A stretch of DNA of 64,000 bases from Verrucomicrobiales bacterium (GCA_029213265.1 JARGNG010000020.1:1-64000); one strand, 5' to 3'; positions 42,620 to 53,604 are shown, counted from the stretch's first letter. The notes: generated from the sequence alone by a model not told the origin. Made by a program: numbers and translations.

Positions 42620-43180
42620 ATGGCAGACGAAGAACCACCCGAATTGATGACCGTTAAGGAAACTGCAGAATATTTGCGGATTCCTCTCCCTACCGTCTAT
42701 TACCTTGTCCAGCGCGGGCAGCTCCCAGCGATCCAAATTGGAGGCCGCTGGCGTATCAAGCGAAGCCTGCTTGATCGTGATATCCTCAAAACAGACGAAG
42801 GGGGCCAGCCCACTGTTTTGGTGGTGGACGATGACCCCGCCCTGCAAACGCTTTTTAAGCAGTTCCTCAAGAAGGCCGGCTTTGGACGCATTGTTGTTGG
42901 AACCGGTGCCGAGGCGCTCAACTACGCGGAAAAGCAACGCTTTGACCTCGTATTCCTGGACCTCAAGCTTCCCGATATTCCCGGTGATGAACTCTACGCG
43001 AAGATGAAGGCACTTTACCCTGATCTCCCCATCGTGATCATCACAGGTTACCCGGACAGCGAGATCCTCACCAAGATTCTCTCCAGCGGTCCTGTGACGG
43101 TGATTAAGAAGCCGATCGAGTATGATCAGCTGAACCGCACCGTAAAGATCCTGGGACACAAGGGAGCAGACAGCGCCTAA
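42620..43180 (+). CDS. excisionase-type HTH domain fused to response-regulator receiver domain
   Basis: MTVKETAEYLRIPLPTVYYLVQRGQLPAIQIGGRWRIKRSLLDRDI then PTVLVVDDDPALQTLFKQFLKKAGF...DLVFLDLKLPDIPGDELYAKMK...PIVIITGYPDSE...VIKKP. Confidence 0.9.
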   Translation: MADEEPPELMTVKETAEYLRIPLPTVYYLVQRGQLPAIQIGGRWRIKRSLLDRDILKTDEGGQPTVLVVDDDPALQTLFKQFLKKAGFGRIVVGTGAEALNYAEKQRFDLVFLDLKLPDIPGDELYAKMKALYPDLPIVIITGYPDSEILTKILSSGPVTVIKKPIEYDQLNRTVKILGHKGADSA

Positions 43181-43216
43181 CCTGCAGTCTTGCACTTTTC
43201 TCAATCCTTGGTGATT

Positions 43217-43247
43217 CAAAAACCCGCTGCTTGCAGCGGGTTTTTTT
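43217..43247 (+). terminator. intrinsic terminator after HTH-REC gene
   Basis: AAAAACCCGCTGC-TT-GCAGCGGGTTTTTTT. Confidence 0.9.
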
Positions 43248-43884
43248 GTGTGAAGCCGGCTCCCCGCTCCCATTTATTTGAAGCCCTATGATCACCTCGT
43301 CTTCTCAATAGCCGAAGGGAGGTTCTTGCGCGAACCAGCCATATCCCCTGCTCAGATGATCCACTGAAAGCCTATTCTGAGAGAGGGGCGGTATGTTGGG
43401 ACCGCAGCTACGCCGGATATGCGCAGCAATGGACAGGCTCCATATCCCCCGTCTCAATCCACAAGCCATACCTCTGTACAAAACCGGACAATTTTGCGTA
43501 GAAAACAAACGGAGGGAAGATCACTCTCGTCACGATCGGAGAAAAGCCCATCGTCTTGCCTGGATCAGGGAATCATTTTTGCTTCCCGCTCTCGTTCCAT
43601 CAATCCTTCGCGTTCAGGACTCGAAACGAATCAATGGGATTCGAGTCAGGATCCGAAGGTTACCCCATTTTCCCAGGACTCAGAAATTGGAAACGTCGCG
43701 CGGACCCGCTCGCGGAAAACATCTTGATGGAAATCTCCGTTTTCGAATCCACAGCCCGCCTGGTGGCCTGGTATCTCTATTTCAAGCCAGCGATTCTGCA
43801 GAGAACCATTTTCCATTGAGCCAACCTGACCGTCGAGCCCCTACAGGATGGATCCCTTGCGTAGATTTCCGGAATCCGCGTCAC

Positions 43885-43914
43885 AAAAAAGCAGGTGACT
43901 CTCGTCACCTGCTT
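43885..43914 (-). terminator. intrinsic terminator at the end of the TPS operon
   Basis: Minus strand AAGCAGGTGAC-GAGA-GTCACCTGCTTTTTT. Confidence 0.88.
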
Positions 43915-43944
43915 GGTTGGTAAAAGTGTGATTGGCTTTCTCAA

Positions 43945-46476
43945 TTAGAAGGTAGCTCGCGCACCAACGTGCCAGCGGCCATTGTTTCCATCCTCGAAGC
44001 CATCTTCCGTGACCTGGAAGCCATAGTCGACTCGCAAGGTAAACCATTCCTCGCGCTGGTAGCGGAAACCGAGACCGATACTACCGGCATTCAAGTCAGG
44101 CTCACCCGGGAAAGGATCTTCGCTGGAAAGTGCGGCTGCATCGTAGAAGAGCAATCCGAAGGCACCGTCTTGAACATTGTTGTATCCGGTGAAGGTCGAT
44201 GGATAGACCGTCGGAGTTCTCAGCTCCAGTGTTCCAACCACACCATTGTCACCGCGAATAATACGCTGCTCAAATCCTCGAACGGTGTCATATCCGCCGG
44301 CTCCCATCGATTCGCTTGCCAGCAGGTTCCCATTCGACATTTGCCCCTGCAATCGGGCAAGAAGGGACCACTCGTTAGCCAACTTCTGATCGCGCTCGAT
44401 CAGGACTCTTCCGTAGGTGTAACTTGCTAAAGCACCTCCTCGCTGAGAAGCGAAAATTGCGTCGGTGTTCTTGGACGTTGCCTGTCCGGGACTGTTTACC
44501 ACTTCGGTATCGACACGCCATACACCCGAATTATCGGAAGCAACAATGTTGTATCCAAGGCTGTATTGAACAATTTCCGAAGTGCTATCAAAGGAGATCG
44601 GATTGGCTCCCACCAGCGTCAGCCCCGAATTGCTGGACTTGAAGTCCATTCCGAGTTCGAGTTCGTGAGTCAAACGACCGATATTCGGGAGAGGAATCGA
44701 GTAGCGACCGCTCAGCTGCTTATTCACACCACCCGTGTTGATCAAACCGTTCCCATTGGGAAGCAGGGCATTGCTATCGACGTAGGCTCCCAACAGGGTA
44801 ATCTGGTGGCGCCATGGCAAATACTGCGCAAACACTCCACTGTGCCCCTGCAGATCGGCATCACTATTATCGAAGTTCGTCGTGAATTGATAACTCAGGA
44901 TAGAATCCAATCCGAAGAAGAGAGGTCCAGTCCAGCTGGTGCCGAAAAGAGCGCGGCTCTCACCCAGGGCAGCAGTCCCGGAGTTCTCATAGGCGATGTA
45001 GGCCGAGAGTTCCTTGTATGCCTGGCTGCGGAGTATCACATCAGTTTCCCCGTATTCATCACCCGGGCTGAAAATCAAGTCGACCTGACGAGTCGGGTGC
45101 TTGTTGATCCAGGCGAGATCCTCGGTGAGCTTGCTCTCCCGAATCACATCACCACGCTCTGTCCGAATCTGACTGGCGAGCGCACGTCCCTCAATCTTAC
45201 CGGCAGCACCTTCGACAAGCACATCACCCAGACGTCCCTCGATGATCACGAGTTGCAGAACACCAGAAGTAATTTCCTGCTCAGGAACAAGAACATCGAC
45301 CACAGGAAGGTCGCTTCTTCGATAGGCAACCACGGCCTCGCGGACCATCTGGTTTAAACCGCCGAGAGTGAGTGAACTATTCACACGCGATTGGAGCACT
45401 TCAAGAACACGAGGAGGCAAATCAACGCCCTCTGAGACAACACCGGTGATACCGCCGCCACCGGTCTTGTTAACGTCGCGAGTTGAGTCAACCACGCGAA
45501 TCCCCTGGAGATTGGAAGTCAAAGGAGTTGCGTCCAAAGTGGGACTTCCCGCAGCGTAACCGCCGCCGCCGTCAGGCTGGGTAAATGATACAGGCTGAAC
45601 ATCGTCGCGGTTTCCCGTGAAAGGATTTTCCCACTGAACCTTGGGCGCATCCGGGTTTCCGCCTCCTGGCTCGGTAGTTCCCTTTTTCCACCAGAACTTA
45701 ACAGAATTCGTTGGCTGGTTGCCCTTATACACGAGTTGATTGTCCTTGTAGTAACTGGACTGCTCATTGAAAGGCTTCAGATTGCCCTGGCTGTTTACTT
45801 TCTCAGGGGCCTCCTGATTACCAATGTAGCTGGTACCATTCATCTGCTGAGACTCCACCTGAACAAGGGCAGTAGAAGGATCGACCGGTGGCTGATCAAC
45901 CGTAGCGCGATCAGCGATCTCTTTCTCACGACGCTTCAGTTCCAGTTCCGCTTTTCTGGACTCATACTTGGCCACACGAGCGTTCCGCATACGCTCCTTC
46001 CGGGTCACCTGATCCGGAGTCCGCAAATCCGGCATCGGAGGGAGAATGACCAGTTCCTCCTCTGGAAGAGCCTCCGGCATTCCCGCCCAATACTCATTTT
46101 CTTCTCCAAAAGGCTTTAACCGCGCCCCACTGGCAGTCATGGCATCGTCATGGGAATTGATGACATTGTTGACATCAATCTCAGTCGGAAATGTTCTTTG
46201 CTCTGCACGCTGATTGCCCCTCATGAGGCGCTGCCCAAGCGTAGCTCCACCGGTATCAGCATCGGTTCGGCGATAAACGCTGTTGGCATACCGCTCCTCC
46301 TCTTTCATATTGTTCAGCCTTCGCTTTTCTCTCCAGGAAAGCTTTCGATCCGGATCTCCCAGATCAAGATTCGGAATAGGAGGTAGAACCCCCAGTTCGG
46401 AGTCCTGTGCATGGAGAGGACCACTCGTGCAGACGAGTAGAATTCCGGTAAGTAGGGTGGAAGCCAGTTTCTTCAT
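43945..46476 (-). CDS. two-partner-secretion transporter TpsB (ShlB/FhaC/HecB family) with long N-terminal extension
   Basis: Signal peptide; POTRA-like region LPVVDVLVPEQEITSGVLQLVIIEGRLGDVLVEG; 16-strand barrel-like C-term ending GNNGRWHVGARATF; ~320 aa before POTRA region. Confidence 0.88.
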   Translation of the reverse strand: MKKLASTLLTGILLVCTSGPLHAQDSELGVLPPIPNLDLGDPDRKLSWREKRRLNNMKEEERYANSVYRRTDADTGGATLGQRLMRGNQRAEQRTFPTEIDVNNVINSHDDAMTASGARLKPFGEENEYWAGMPEALPEEELVILPPMPDLRTPDQVTRKERMRNARVAKYESRKAELELKRREKEIADRATVDQPPVDPSTALVQVESQQMNGTSYIGNQEAPEKVNSQGNLKPFNEQSSYYKDNQLVYKGNQPTNSVKFWWKKGTTEPGGGNPDAPKVQWENPFTGNRDDVQPVSFTQPDGGGGYAAGSPTLDATPLTSNLQGIRVVDSTRDVNKTGGGGITGVVSEGVDLPPRVLEVLQSRVNSSLTLGGLNQMVREAVVAYRRSDLPVVDVLVPEQEITSGVLQLVIIEGRLGDVLVEGAAGKIEGRALASQIRTERGDVIRESKLTEDLAWINKHPTRQVDLIFSPGDEYGETDVILRSQAYKELSAYIAYENSGTAALGESRALFGTSWTGPLFFGLDSILSYQFTTNFDNSDADLQGHSGVFAQYLPWRHQITLLGAYVDSNALLPNGNGLINTGGVNKQLSGRYSIPLPNIGRLTHELELGMDFKSSNSGLTLVGANPISFDSTSEIVQYSLGYNIVASDNSGVWRVDTEVVNSPGQATSKNTDAIFASQRGGALASYTYGRVLIERDQKLANEWSLLARLQGQMSNGNLLASESMGAGGYDTVRGFEQRIIRGDNGVVGTLELRTPTVYPSTFTGYNNVQDGAFGLLFYDAAALSSEDPFPGEPDLNAGSIGLGFRYQREEWFTLRVDYGFQVTEDGFEDGNNGRWHVGARATF

Positions 46477-46611
46477 TCACAGCGGCTTAAGAAAAAAGGG
46501 TGGAAAGGCCTAAGACACCTAACCACCCTCGATCTTGAAAGAGATCCGGTCAATTCGCAAGAGGAATATTCAAATTTTTGACAGTTCTCTTATCTTGGAA
46601 TTCTAAACTTC

Positions 46612-49600
46612 TTAGTTAGTAGGATAAAACGATCCAACGGAGTTACCGAACACACGATAACTGGAATAACGGTTCGTGCCCGGCTCAAATACGTAGAAGG
46701 TCAGCCCAACGCCTCCAATCGCTTCCGCTCGTGCACGGCGTTCGTCTTCCTCCTCGGCCTCTTCTTCTTCCGAAAAGGAATCCCTTCTCTCACCGAAGAG
46801 GTTGTCGAGCCGGTTCTCAATCTTCCATGCACCTGACTCTTCGACGGTTTCTTCGTCAGTTTCAAACAGTCCCAACCCGAAGTAGATGCCGTCTGCATCA
46901 CCCGTTAAACCATCGTTTAGAAACTCAGAATAGCGATCGTAGGAATCAAACTGATCCGCAAACACGAACGGGGAGAAGTCGAAGATAACCGGAGGAACCA
47001 CAACCGTCGGAGGACCGGGAGGCTGAGGAAGCACGTTGTTTACAAACTCCACGGCATCGTAGTAAATCGTGTAAAGACCCGCACCGCTCACACCATTCAC
47101 ATCACGGTAGGCAGGAGCGGAAGCGCCCAAGGCACCGGCCACGAGTGTGGACAGGTTGAACAATCCTCCCGGATCATCCACGTTGGCGATCGCTCCGCCC
47201 TGACCACTGAGAGCATCGCCCGGGAAAACGCCGGCACCGAGAATTCCTCCGGCAGCTGCCTTTCCTGCCTGATCCCACCAGAGATCCGGGGTGAGATAGA
47301 CTTCATCAGCACGTCCCGCAAAAATCCCTTCGCCCGTGAACGGACCAGCGAAGTTCGCAGGTTCTACGGTATAGCCTGCTCCGGATTCGTTAAGGCGCGT
47401 CGTGTTATCCATCACGTTGTTGGATCGTGCTGGCATGTAAAGCTCCAGCCTCGAACCGACCCCGTAGTTACCACTTGTGAAGGTAGTATTTTCCCTCGCG
47501 ATCAATCTGCCTTCGCCCCCGAAGAAAGGACTCGTCCGGCTCACTGCAATCTGAGTATTTCCAAGCGTCGGCTGGGAGGAAACTTGAGCATCTCCGTGAC
47601 CTACGAGCGCATCCTCGAAAGTCCCTGTCCTGCCCACAGCAACCACAATGTCTCCTTCACGACGTCCGATCGCGTCAGAACGGAACAAGGCAGTCGGATT
47701 GTTGTCCGCGTCATAGATTCGGGTTCCATTTCCGATCATGGCGTAGTTATTCATCGCACGGCTGGTTGGGAAAGGCACATCAGGAGTTACCCCCGGGCTA
47801 TCCTCGAAGTCACTTCCGCCAATCACAGAGAGATTGCGCTTCACAAGGACCGTCACGTTACCTTCCAGATCACCTGCAATTCCGGGGCCTCCATGACCAA
47901 TCTGAGCAAAGGCTCCATAGATTGGCTGAGTGTCTACATTTGGAGTCGTTCCACCCCGCAAGGCCAAATCACCGTTCACGACTACCACGATATCACCCTT
48001 CAGATTGGCATTCTGAACCAGATCGCCGTTGCCTGCCTGACGGGCTGAGTTCTCAACGGAGAAGTGTCCGATCTTACCGAAAGTAAAGGCAGATCCCAGA
48101 AATGCCGTGTCGGGATTCACAACCTCCCATGCAATATTACCGGCAACCAGGTCGGTCGACTCATCGTCATCCACCTGCTGACCGGAAACATTTGCATTAC
48201 CACCGACATACACACTGATATCACCGGACGCAGGAGCGTCGATCTGGTATCCACCGTTTCCAATCGCCGCATACGCAGCAAAGATACTGGTTCCACGGCC
48301 ATCAAGGATACCGTCAGGAACTTCAGACCAGGCATTGGGACCACCGATGACAGAAAGACTTCCCAGAACATTCACGGCGATATCGCCGTTAAATCCCACG
48401 TAAGCGCCGAGGCGGCGGGCGGCATCGTTTCCAGCGTCAGAGGCAAAGCCATGGCCAATCTGGGCATGAGAGGCTTCCAGTCCTTTTCCTCCCAGAACAC
48501 TGAGATCGCCATTGGCATTGACCGCGATATTGGAACTCGCTGCAATCCCGTTGATATCTTCCCCATTGTTCAACACAACGAGATCAAGGTTGTTCCACAC
48601 ACCACCATGTCCGATTACCACCGGATTCCAACGGGAGGGAATCGCGGAGCCGAATCCCGCATCCGTATTGGCATCCTGCTCATTCGAATCCGCAGCCAGC
48701 GCGTTCACCAAAACATCGCCTCCGGCGGATACCGAGATATTACCTCCGATTTCGACGCCCCGGGAATACGCGGCTGTATTTCCATCGGCACGGTCATTCC
48801 GGTCAAACGCGTGGCCGATCCATGTCCAGCGCTGCTCGCCGGCCCCGTTCTCCATCGTAATGTCACCTGTTTCAGCGACAACTGTGATATTACCACTCTT
48901 GTCTCCAAAGTTGGAGTTGATGTTGAGGTGGTTGAAAGAATCGACGGCACGTCCACCATGACCGATCATGGAGAAGCCGCGGCGCGTTCTTGCTCCCTGG
49001 CCCTGGTTGTCGGGATCTACCGTGTTCGTAGAAGTAGGGTTATCCGCCTCAAACTGAATCTGGCGATCGGTATGACGATTTCCCAGAGCGAGGTGATTGA
49101 GGGTAACCCCGCCACCGGCCCGAACATTGATATCCGCGGTGTTGCGAGCGCCCAAAGACGTGCCCGCCGTATCAAATGCGGTGCCGATCGTCCGGTCGGT
49201 GAAATTCACTCCGCCGGAAACCTGCGTGTAGTCGACTGTCGCACCGGCCACACTGAGGTTGCTGTTTACATCAATCGAAACACTATCGCGCCGGAAGTTT
49301 TCATCGCGGATAAAGTCGCCACCGGACTGTCCCCAACTCTCCACGGTCTGGTGACCAATCTTCGCCCCGGAATCGGAGTGAGCTCCTCCTGAGATAGTAA
49401 TACTCCCGTCGATATCGACATCAATGTCTCCGGTGAAATCAAAGAATCCGTTCCGAAATCCGCCATGGCCGACAATTGCCCAGGCATGCATGTCGAAAGT
49501 TCTCTGGTCCCGATAACGGGCGTTGTTGGGAACCGCGCCGCCGCCTTGCACCAGGAGATCACCGCCAGCTTGCACCTGAACATCCCCGAGAATAAAGGAG

Positions 49601-52600
49601 GAAGTCTCTGAATCAGCGAGCTCCACCCCACCGTGTCCAATTCTCGCGTAGTCGTAGATATCGTTTCCAGCCACCACATTGATATCTTCGTTTGCCTGCA
49701 CATCAATATCGCCTGTGATGGTCATGAACTGAAGAGATCGTCCACGATCCGATCCAATGTTACCAACCTGCGTTCGGGAGCCTGTCGTAGTATCGGGATT
49801 GGCTCCAGTAGCATCCGATCCGGCTTCCCAGACGACAATCTCCCTTGCATCAGGACGCCCATTCGTCCCGTTGATCTGAGCATCCGGGACCCCGTCGATT
49901 CCGATGTAGCCAGAACCTTCCGTCCAGAAAGAGAAGTTGGATCCGCCGTGACCGATCCCTGCAAAACGTCGATCGCGACCACGTCGGTCCGGAGTCGAGA
50001 CATCTTCCGGAGTGCTGTATGCAGTGACATCAATCTGCCCGGATTTGGCAATCACGGTCACGTCGCCATGAAGACCGGAGACTGTACCGCCGTTGAGCGC
50101 ATCCACGACCACGGTTCCGAGAGGTGCCAAATCCAAAGGCGCCAGAGAGTTGATTCCCTGAGAGTGGGTTCCGTTGCCCGCTTGACCTCTCGTATACTGA
50201 AGAGGGTTAAAGCCCAGGAAACTGTTGATGTCATCACCCGTTCCCAAAACATTGTCCGGCCCGGGATCATCGAGAGGGAAATTCGCCAGCGTGTAACGAC
50301 TGTTGTGTGTATTGATCGGAAGAGCGTTTCCACTCACAGGATCCAGAGTGGGATCCAATCCGGTCGTAATCGCCCCGGAGAAAAGCTCGCCCCTTCTCAA
50401 ATTCGGATTGTCAAAATCTCCGGCTGTAGCGAAAAAGCGGATCTGCTGGTCTGCGACACTCGTTGGATTCCAGTAGGCGTGACCATTGAAGGTATGTCCA
50501 ATTGTCGCGTGAGATCGAGTAGCGTTACCCGCCTCCAGAAGCACATCACCTCCCGCCTTGACGTAGATATCACCGTAGAACTCACCGAACTGCCCGATGC
50601 CACCGTGACCGATTTGGGCAAATGAGTTAAAAGATTCGTTTCCGGTTTCGAAGGCCTGGTTAGCAGCTCGCACCACGACGCTCCCGCCGGTTCCCACGGT
50701 TCCCGAAACGGTTCCTGTAGTATGGTTCAAGGTTACACCCAAAGTGGTATCCACTCCGGCGAGGACATTGATCGCACCATAGACCGGCGCCAACCGCGCA
50801 ATCGATGTCGAATTCCGATCCTGAGTGGAACCGTTGATCGTCCAGCGACGCTCCAACTGCCCGCGCTCGATGCCCCCATCAGAAAAACGTGCGTTGCCCA
50901 CCGTTTCGTTTCCATTATCACGAGTGGTACCGTTTGCTCCGCCCCAGGACGCGCGACCGTTTCCACCGTGACCAATCATCGCACTGACGTGTTCCCGCCC
51001 CGACCCTGCGGCTACGAGAACATTACCGCGGGCGAACACATTGATGTCCGCGCCATTGTTGGAAAAACCGGCACCGTGCTCGGGACGAAGACCACCGAAA
51101 CCGAGAGGATCCTGTGTTTCGAGACTTCCGGCAAGGGCATTACCATCCGCATCAAAACCGGCATCCTGTTCAATCTGCTGCCACCACCAGTTACCGGATC
51201 CGGCACTGTTGTAGTGATTTGCATAAGGGATAAAGGTGTCAGAGAGAACCCCATCGACGGCCCCGTCACTGGTATCATAGAAATCACTGGTCACTCCGCG
51301 GACACCGTCTGCGATTCCGTCGTTGTTTATATCGACCTCAAACATCCCGACGATTCCGACGATGGGACTGCCCACTCCGTTGGATGGCATCGAGGTGAGG
51401 CCGTCGAGAATATTGTCATCCAGAACGCCCCCGTTAAAAGCAGCGTCGTTCAAGCCATCGCTGAGATACCAGTTTCCGGTGCTATTCGTGAGATCAAGAA
51501 TAATCCCGCCCCCGTTGTTCAAACGAGGCGCGAAGACATTACCCATGTCGTTGAAGCCAACCTGAGCAAAGCGATTGTAGCTTTGCGTATCAGAGCCACG
51601 GACGCGGACATCAAATCCGGCCAGGTTCGTATCGCCGAAGCGGCTCCCTACGACAACGTGGCGGGCCATGTCCTGATTACCCACGAAGATACTGCCACCA
51701 CCCTCACCGAACTGTCCGCTTCCCACGTAGAAGTCAAAGGCGTCCTGAGGACTGAAGCTGAGCGCCCCGTCGGTTTCCAAACCACTCCAACCTGCAATCA
51801 AGTTGATAGAGCCTGCTCCGGATGTCCGAATGTGATTCTGAATGACAATCGACTCGGAGGCAAAGGCTCCAAAACTTGCCTGTGAGTTGGTCCACTGGAT
51901 GGCAATATCGCGATCTGCCAACGCATTACCATCGTTGTCAAAGCCACCCTGACCAAGGTTTTCGAAGGTGATCCGTCCGCTATCAGTCACAATCAAAACG
52001 CTGGTTCCACCCTGCAGTGTGTCATTGATCGCAGCAACACTCACCGTCGAGTCCGTGACCGGAGAACCGAGTGGTGCAGGACTACCGACCAATCCCACCG
52101 TAACGTCACCTGGATCAAACAGAACGGTTCCGGAACTACCGCCGACCGAGTTGGCCACCGCGTTTCCATCAAAGATCAGGTGCTGCTTGCCGGAAACCTC
52201 AATCAATCCTCCATTTCCGACCGCTCCTTTCGCGCGAGCTGAGACATCTCCATAAAACATGGTGTCTCCATTGGCCCAGACAATAGCGGTTCCGCCGTCT
52301 CCGTTGTCGGAATCAGCAGAAAGCTCAGCGCCCCCCGCGACATAGGTTCGATCCGCTTCACGAACTCCGGTGTCGCGACCTTGGAAATCACCCCCGATAC
52401 GGAGAGTCCCTCCGGCGGTGTCACCATTTACAGAAACACGTGCCTCATCATTAATGACAATATTGGCTCCGGTGATATCCACATTTCCGCCAGCTCCAAA
52501 TGCCCCTTCCGAGCGCACGGTTCCGGAAACACTCATCACCTTCTCAGCGTCCAGCGAAGAGGTTCCTCCACTGATTCCGCCGGAGGCATCCACCGTGGAA

Positions 52601-53604
52601 CCAACCGACTGAGTCACGTTCCTTCCCGTAACCGCAATTTCACCACCGTTTGCAGTACCAGTGGCATCAATCGAACCTCCGACTGCCACATCACCGCCCT
52701 CGGAGGAAATTTGCACATTTCCACCATCGACTCCGGCACGAGCGACGATTGTCGAACTGTTTCCGAGGTTAATATTTGAGCTTCCCCCGGAAGACATCAA
52801 TCGAACCCGGCCATTGGAGCGAGTCGCACCGGAGGCACGAATCGCGCCTCCATTATTGATCGCAAGAGCATAGACATTTCCGTGAGCTTTGAGTTCGACC
52901 GAAGATCCTTGAATGGCTCCCGTATTGTTGACCCCCGTGCCCGTATAATCCGAAGAACCCTGCACAGAAATCTTGGACCCACCTGCTTCACGGAGAAGGA
53001 TATTGCCACCCGACCCGAGCGCGACGGTTCCATTCAGCGCACCGATCTGACCCTGGTTATCAACGAATCCACCCATGAGAATAACATCCCCATCTGTGGA
53101 TGTGATTGTTCCCATGTTGGTGATTCCGGTCGTGGAATCACCATAGAAGCGATTGTCTCCCCCGTTGAGAAAATCATCATCGTCAATATCAAGAGTCGAA
53201 AGAACCGCGTTTCCTGCGACGTCGATCACACCTGACTGCCCCACCACGATACCATTCGGGTTGATCACGAAAACATTTCCATTCCCCTGCAGCTTACCGT
53301 GGATTTGTGAGACGTTACCCGTCGTAACCCGGTTCAAAACAGAAGCATTTCGGCCTGGCTGGCGAAAACGGGTCAATTCCCCCTGAGAAATCGAGAAATC
53401 ATCCCAATTGATAATCGCCGTATTGGAACGCTGATGAATTCTGAGATGGTTTGCATTGACCCGTGAGATCGTGGCATCGCCGTGGACAACCCTACCTCCT
53501 CGCGGGTTCGCCTGCAAAGGAGTCCCCAGAAAGGCAAAGGCCGGAATAAGGAGCGAGAGCACCCATTGCTGGCATCGCTTACCTATTTTGAATGTGTTCA
53601 TCAT
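46612..53604 (-). CDS. TpsA-like giant exoprotein (filamentous-hemagglutinin N-terminal domain, IGHGG-repeat beta-helix), paralog 1, 2330 aa
   Basis: ANPRGGRVVHGDATISRVNANHLRIHQRSNTAIINWDDFSISQGELTRFRQPGRNASVLNRVTTGNVSQIHGKLQGNGNVFVINPNGIVVGQSG (TPS domain with NPNGI); repeats; adjacent to TpsB. Confidence 0.92.
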   Translation of the reverse strand: MMNTFKIGKRCQQWVLSLLIPAFAFLGTPLQANPRGGRVVHGDATISRVNANHLRIHQRSNTAIINWDDFSISQGELTRFRQPGRNASVLNRVTTGNVSQIHGKLQGNGNVFVINPNGIVVGQSGVIDVAGNAVLSTLDIDDDDFLNGGDNRFYGDSTTGITNMGTITSTDGDVILMGGFVDNQGQIGALNGTVALGSGGNILLREAGGSKISVQGSSDYTGTGVNNTGAIQGSSVELKAHGNVYALAINNGGAIRASGATRSNGRVRLMSSGGSSNINLGNSSTIVARAGVDGGNVQISSEGGDVAVGGSIDATGTANGGEIAVTGRNVTQSVGSTVDASGGISGGTSSLDAEKVMSVSGTVRSEGAFGAGGNVDITGANIVINDEARVSVNGDTAGGTLRIGGDFQGRDTGVREADRTYVAGGAELSADSDNGDGGTAIVWANGDTMFYGDVSARAKGAVGNGGLIEVSGKQHLIFDGNAVANSVGGSSGTVLFDPGDVTVGLVGSPAPLGSPVTDSTVSVAAINDTLQGGTSVLIVTDSGRITFENLGQGGFDNDGNALADRDIAIQWTNSQASFGAFASESIVIQNHIRTSGAGSINLIAGWSGLETDGALSFSPQDAFDFYVGSGQFGEGGGSIFVGNQDMARHVVVGSRFGDTNLAGFDVRVRGSDTQSYNRFAQVGFNDMGNVFAPRLNNGGGIILDLTNSTGNWYLSDGLNDAAFNGGVLDDNILDGLTSMPSNGVGSPIVGIVGMFEVDINNDGIADGVRGVTSDFYDTSDGAVDGVLSDTFIPYANHYNSAGSGNWWWQQIEQDAGFDADGNALAGSLETQDPLGFGGLRPEHGAGFSNNGADINVFARGNVLVAAGSGREHVSAMIGHGGNGRASWGGANGTTRDNGNETVGNARFSDGGIERGQLERRWTINGSTQDRNSTSIARLAPVYGAINVLAGVDTTLGVTLNHTTGTVSGTVGTGGSVVVRAANQAFETGNESFNSFAQIGHGGIGQFGEFYGDIYVKAGGDVLLEAGNATRSHATIGHTFNGHAYWNPTSVADQQIRFFATAGDFDNPNLRRGELFSGAITTGLDPTLDPVSGNALPINTHNSRYTLANFPLDDPGPDNVLGTGDDINSFLGFNPLQYTRGQAGNGTHSQGINSLAPLDLAPLGTVVVDALNGGTVSGLHGDVTVIAKSGQIDVTAYSTPEDVSTPDRRGRDRRFAGIGHGGSNFSFWTEGSGYIGIDGVPDAQINGTNGRPDAREIVVWEAGSDATGANPDTTTGSRTQVGNIGSDRGRSLQFMTITGDIDVQANEDINVVAGNDIYDYARIGHGGVELADSETSSFILGDVQVQAGGDLLVQGGGAVPNNARYRDQRTFDMHAWAIVGHGGFRNGFFDFTGDIDVDIDGSITISGGAHSDSGAKIGHQTVESWGQSGGDFIRDENFRRDSVSIDVNSNLSVAGATVDYTQVSGGVNFTDRTIGTAFDTAGTSLGARNTADINVRAGGGVTLNHLALGNRHTDRQIQFEADNPTSTNTVDPDNQGQGARTRRGFSMIGHGGRAVDSFNHLNINSNFGDKSGNITVVAETGDITMENGAGEQRWTWIGHAFDRNDRADGNTAAYSRGVEIGGNISVSAGGDVLVNALAADSNEQDANTDAGFGSAIPSRWNPVVIGHGGVWNNLDLVVLNNGEDINGIAASSNIAVNANGDLSVLGGKGLEASHAQIGHGFASDAGNDAARRLGAYVGFNGDIAVNVLGSLSVIGGPNAWSEVPDGILDGRGTSIFAAYAAIGNGGYQIDAPASGDISVYVGGNANVSGQQVDDDESTDLVAGNIAWEVVNPDTAFLGSAFTFGKIGHFSVENSARQAGNGDLVQNANLKGDIVVVVNGDLALRGGTTPNVDTQPIYGAFAQIGHGGPGIAGDLEGNVTVLVKRNLSVIGGSDFEDSPGVTPDVPFPTSRAMNNYAMIGNGTRIYDADNNPTALFRSDAIGRREGDIVVAVGRTGTFEDALVGHGDAQVSSQPTLGNTQIAVSRTSPFFGGEGRLIARENTTFTSGNYGVGSRLELYMPARSNNVMDNTTRLNESGAGYTVEPANFAGPFTGEGIFAGRADEVYLTPDLWWDQAGKAAAGGILGAGVFPGDALSGQGGAIANVDDPGGLFNLSTLVAGALGASAPAYRDVNGVSGAGLYTIYYDAVEFVNNVLPQPPGPPTVVVPPVIFDFSPFVFADQFDSYDRYSEFLNDGLTGDADGIYFGLGLFETDEETVEESGAWKIENRLDNLFGERRDSFSEEEEAEEEDERRARAEAIGGVGLTFYVFEPGTNRYSSYRVFGNSVGSFYPTN

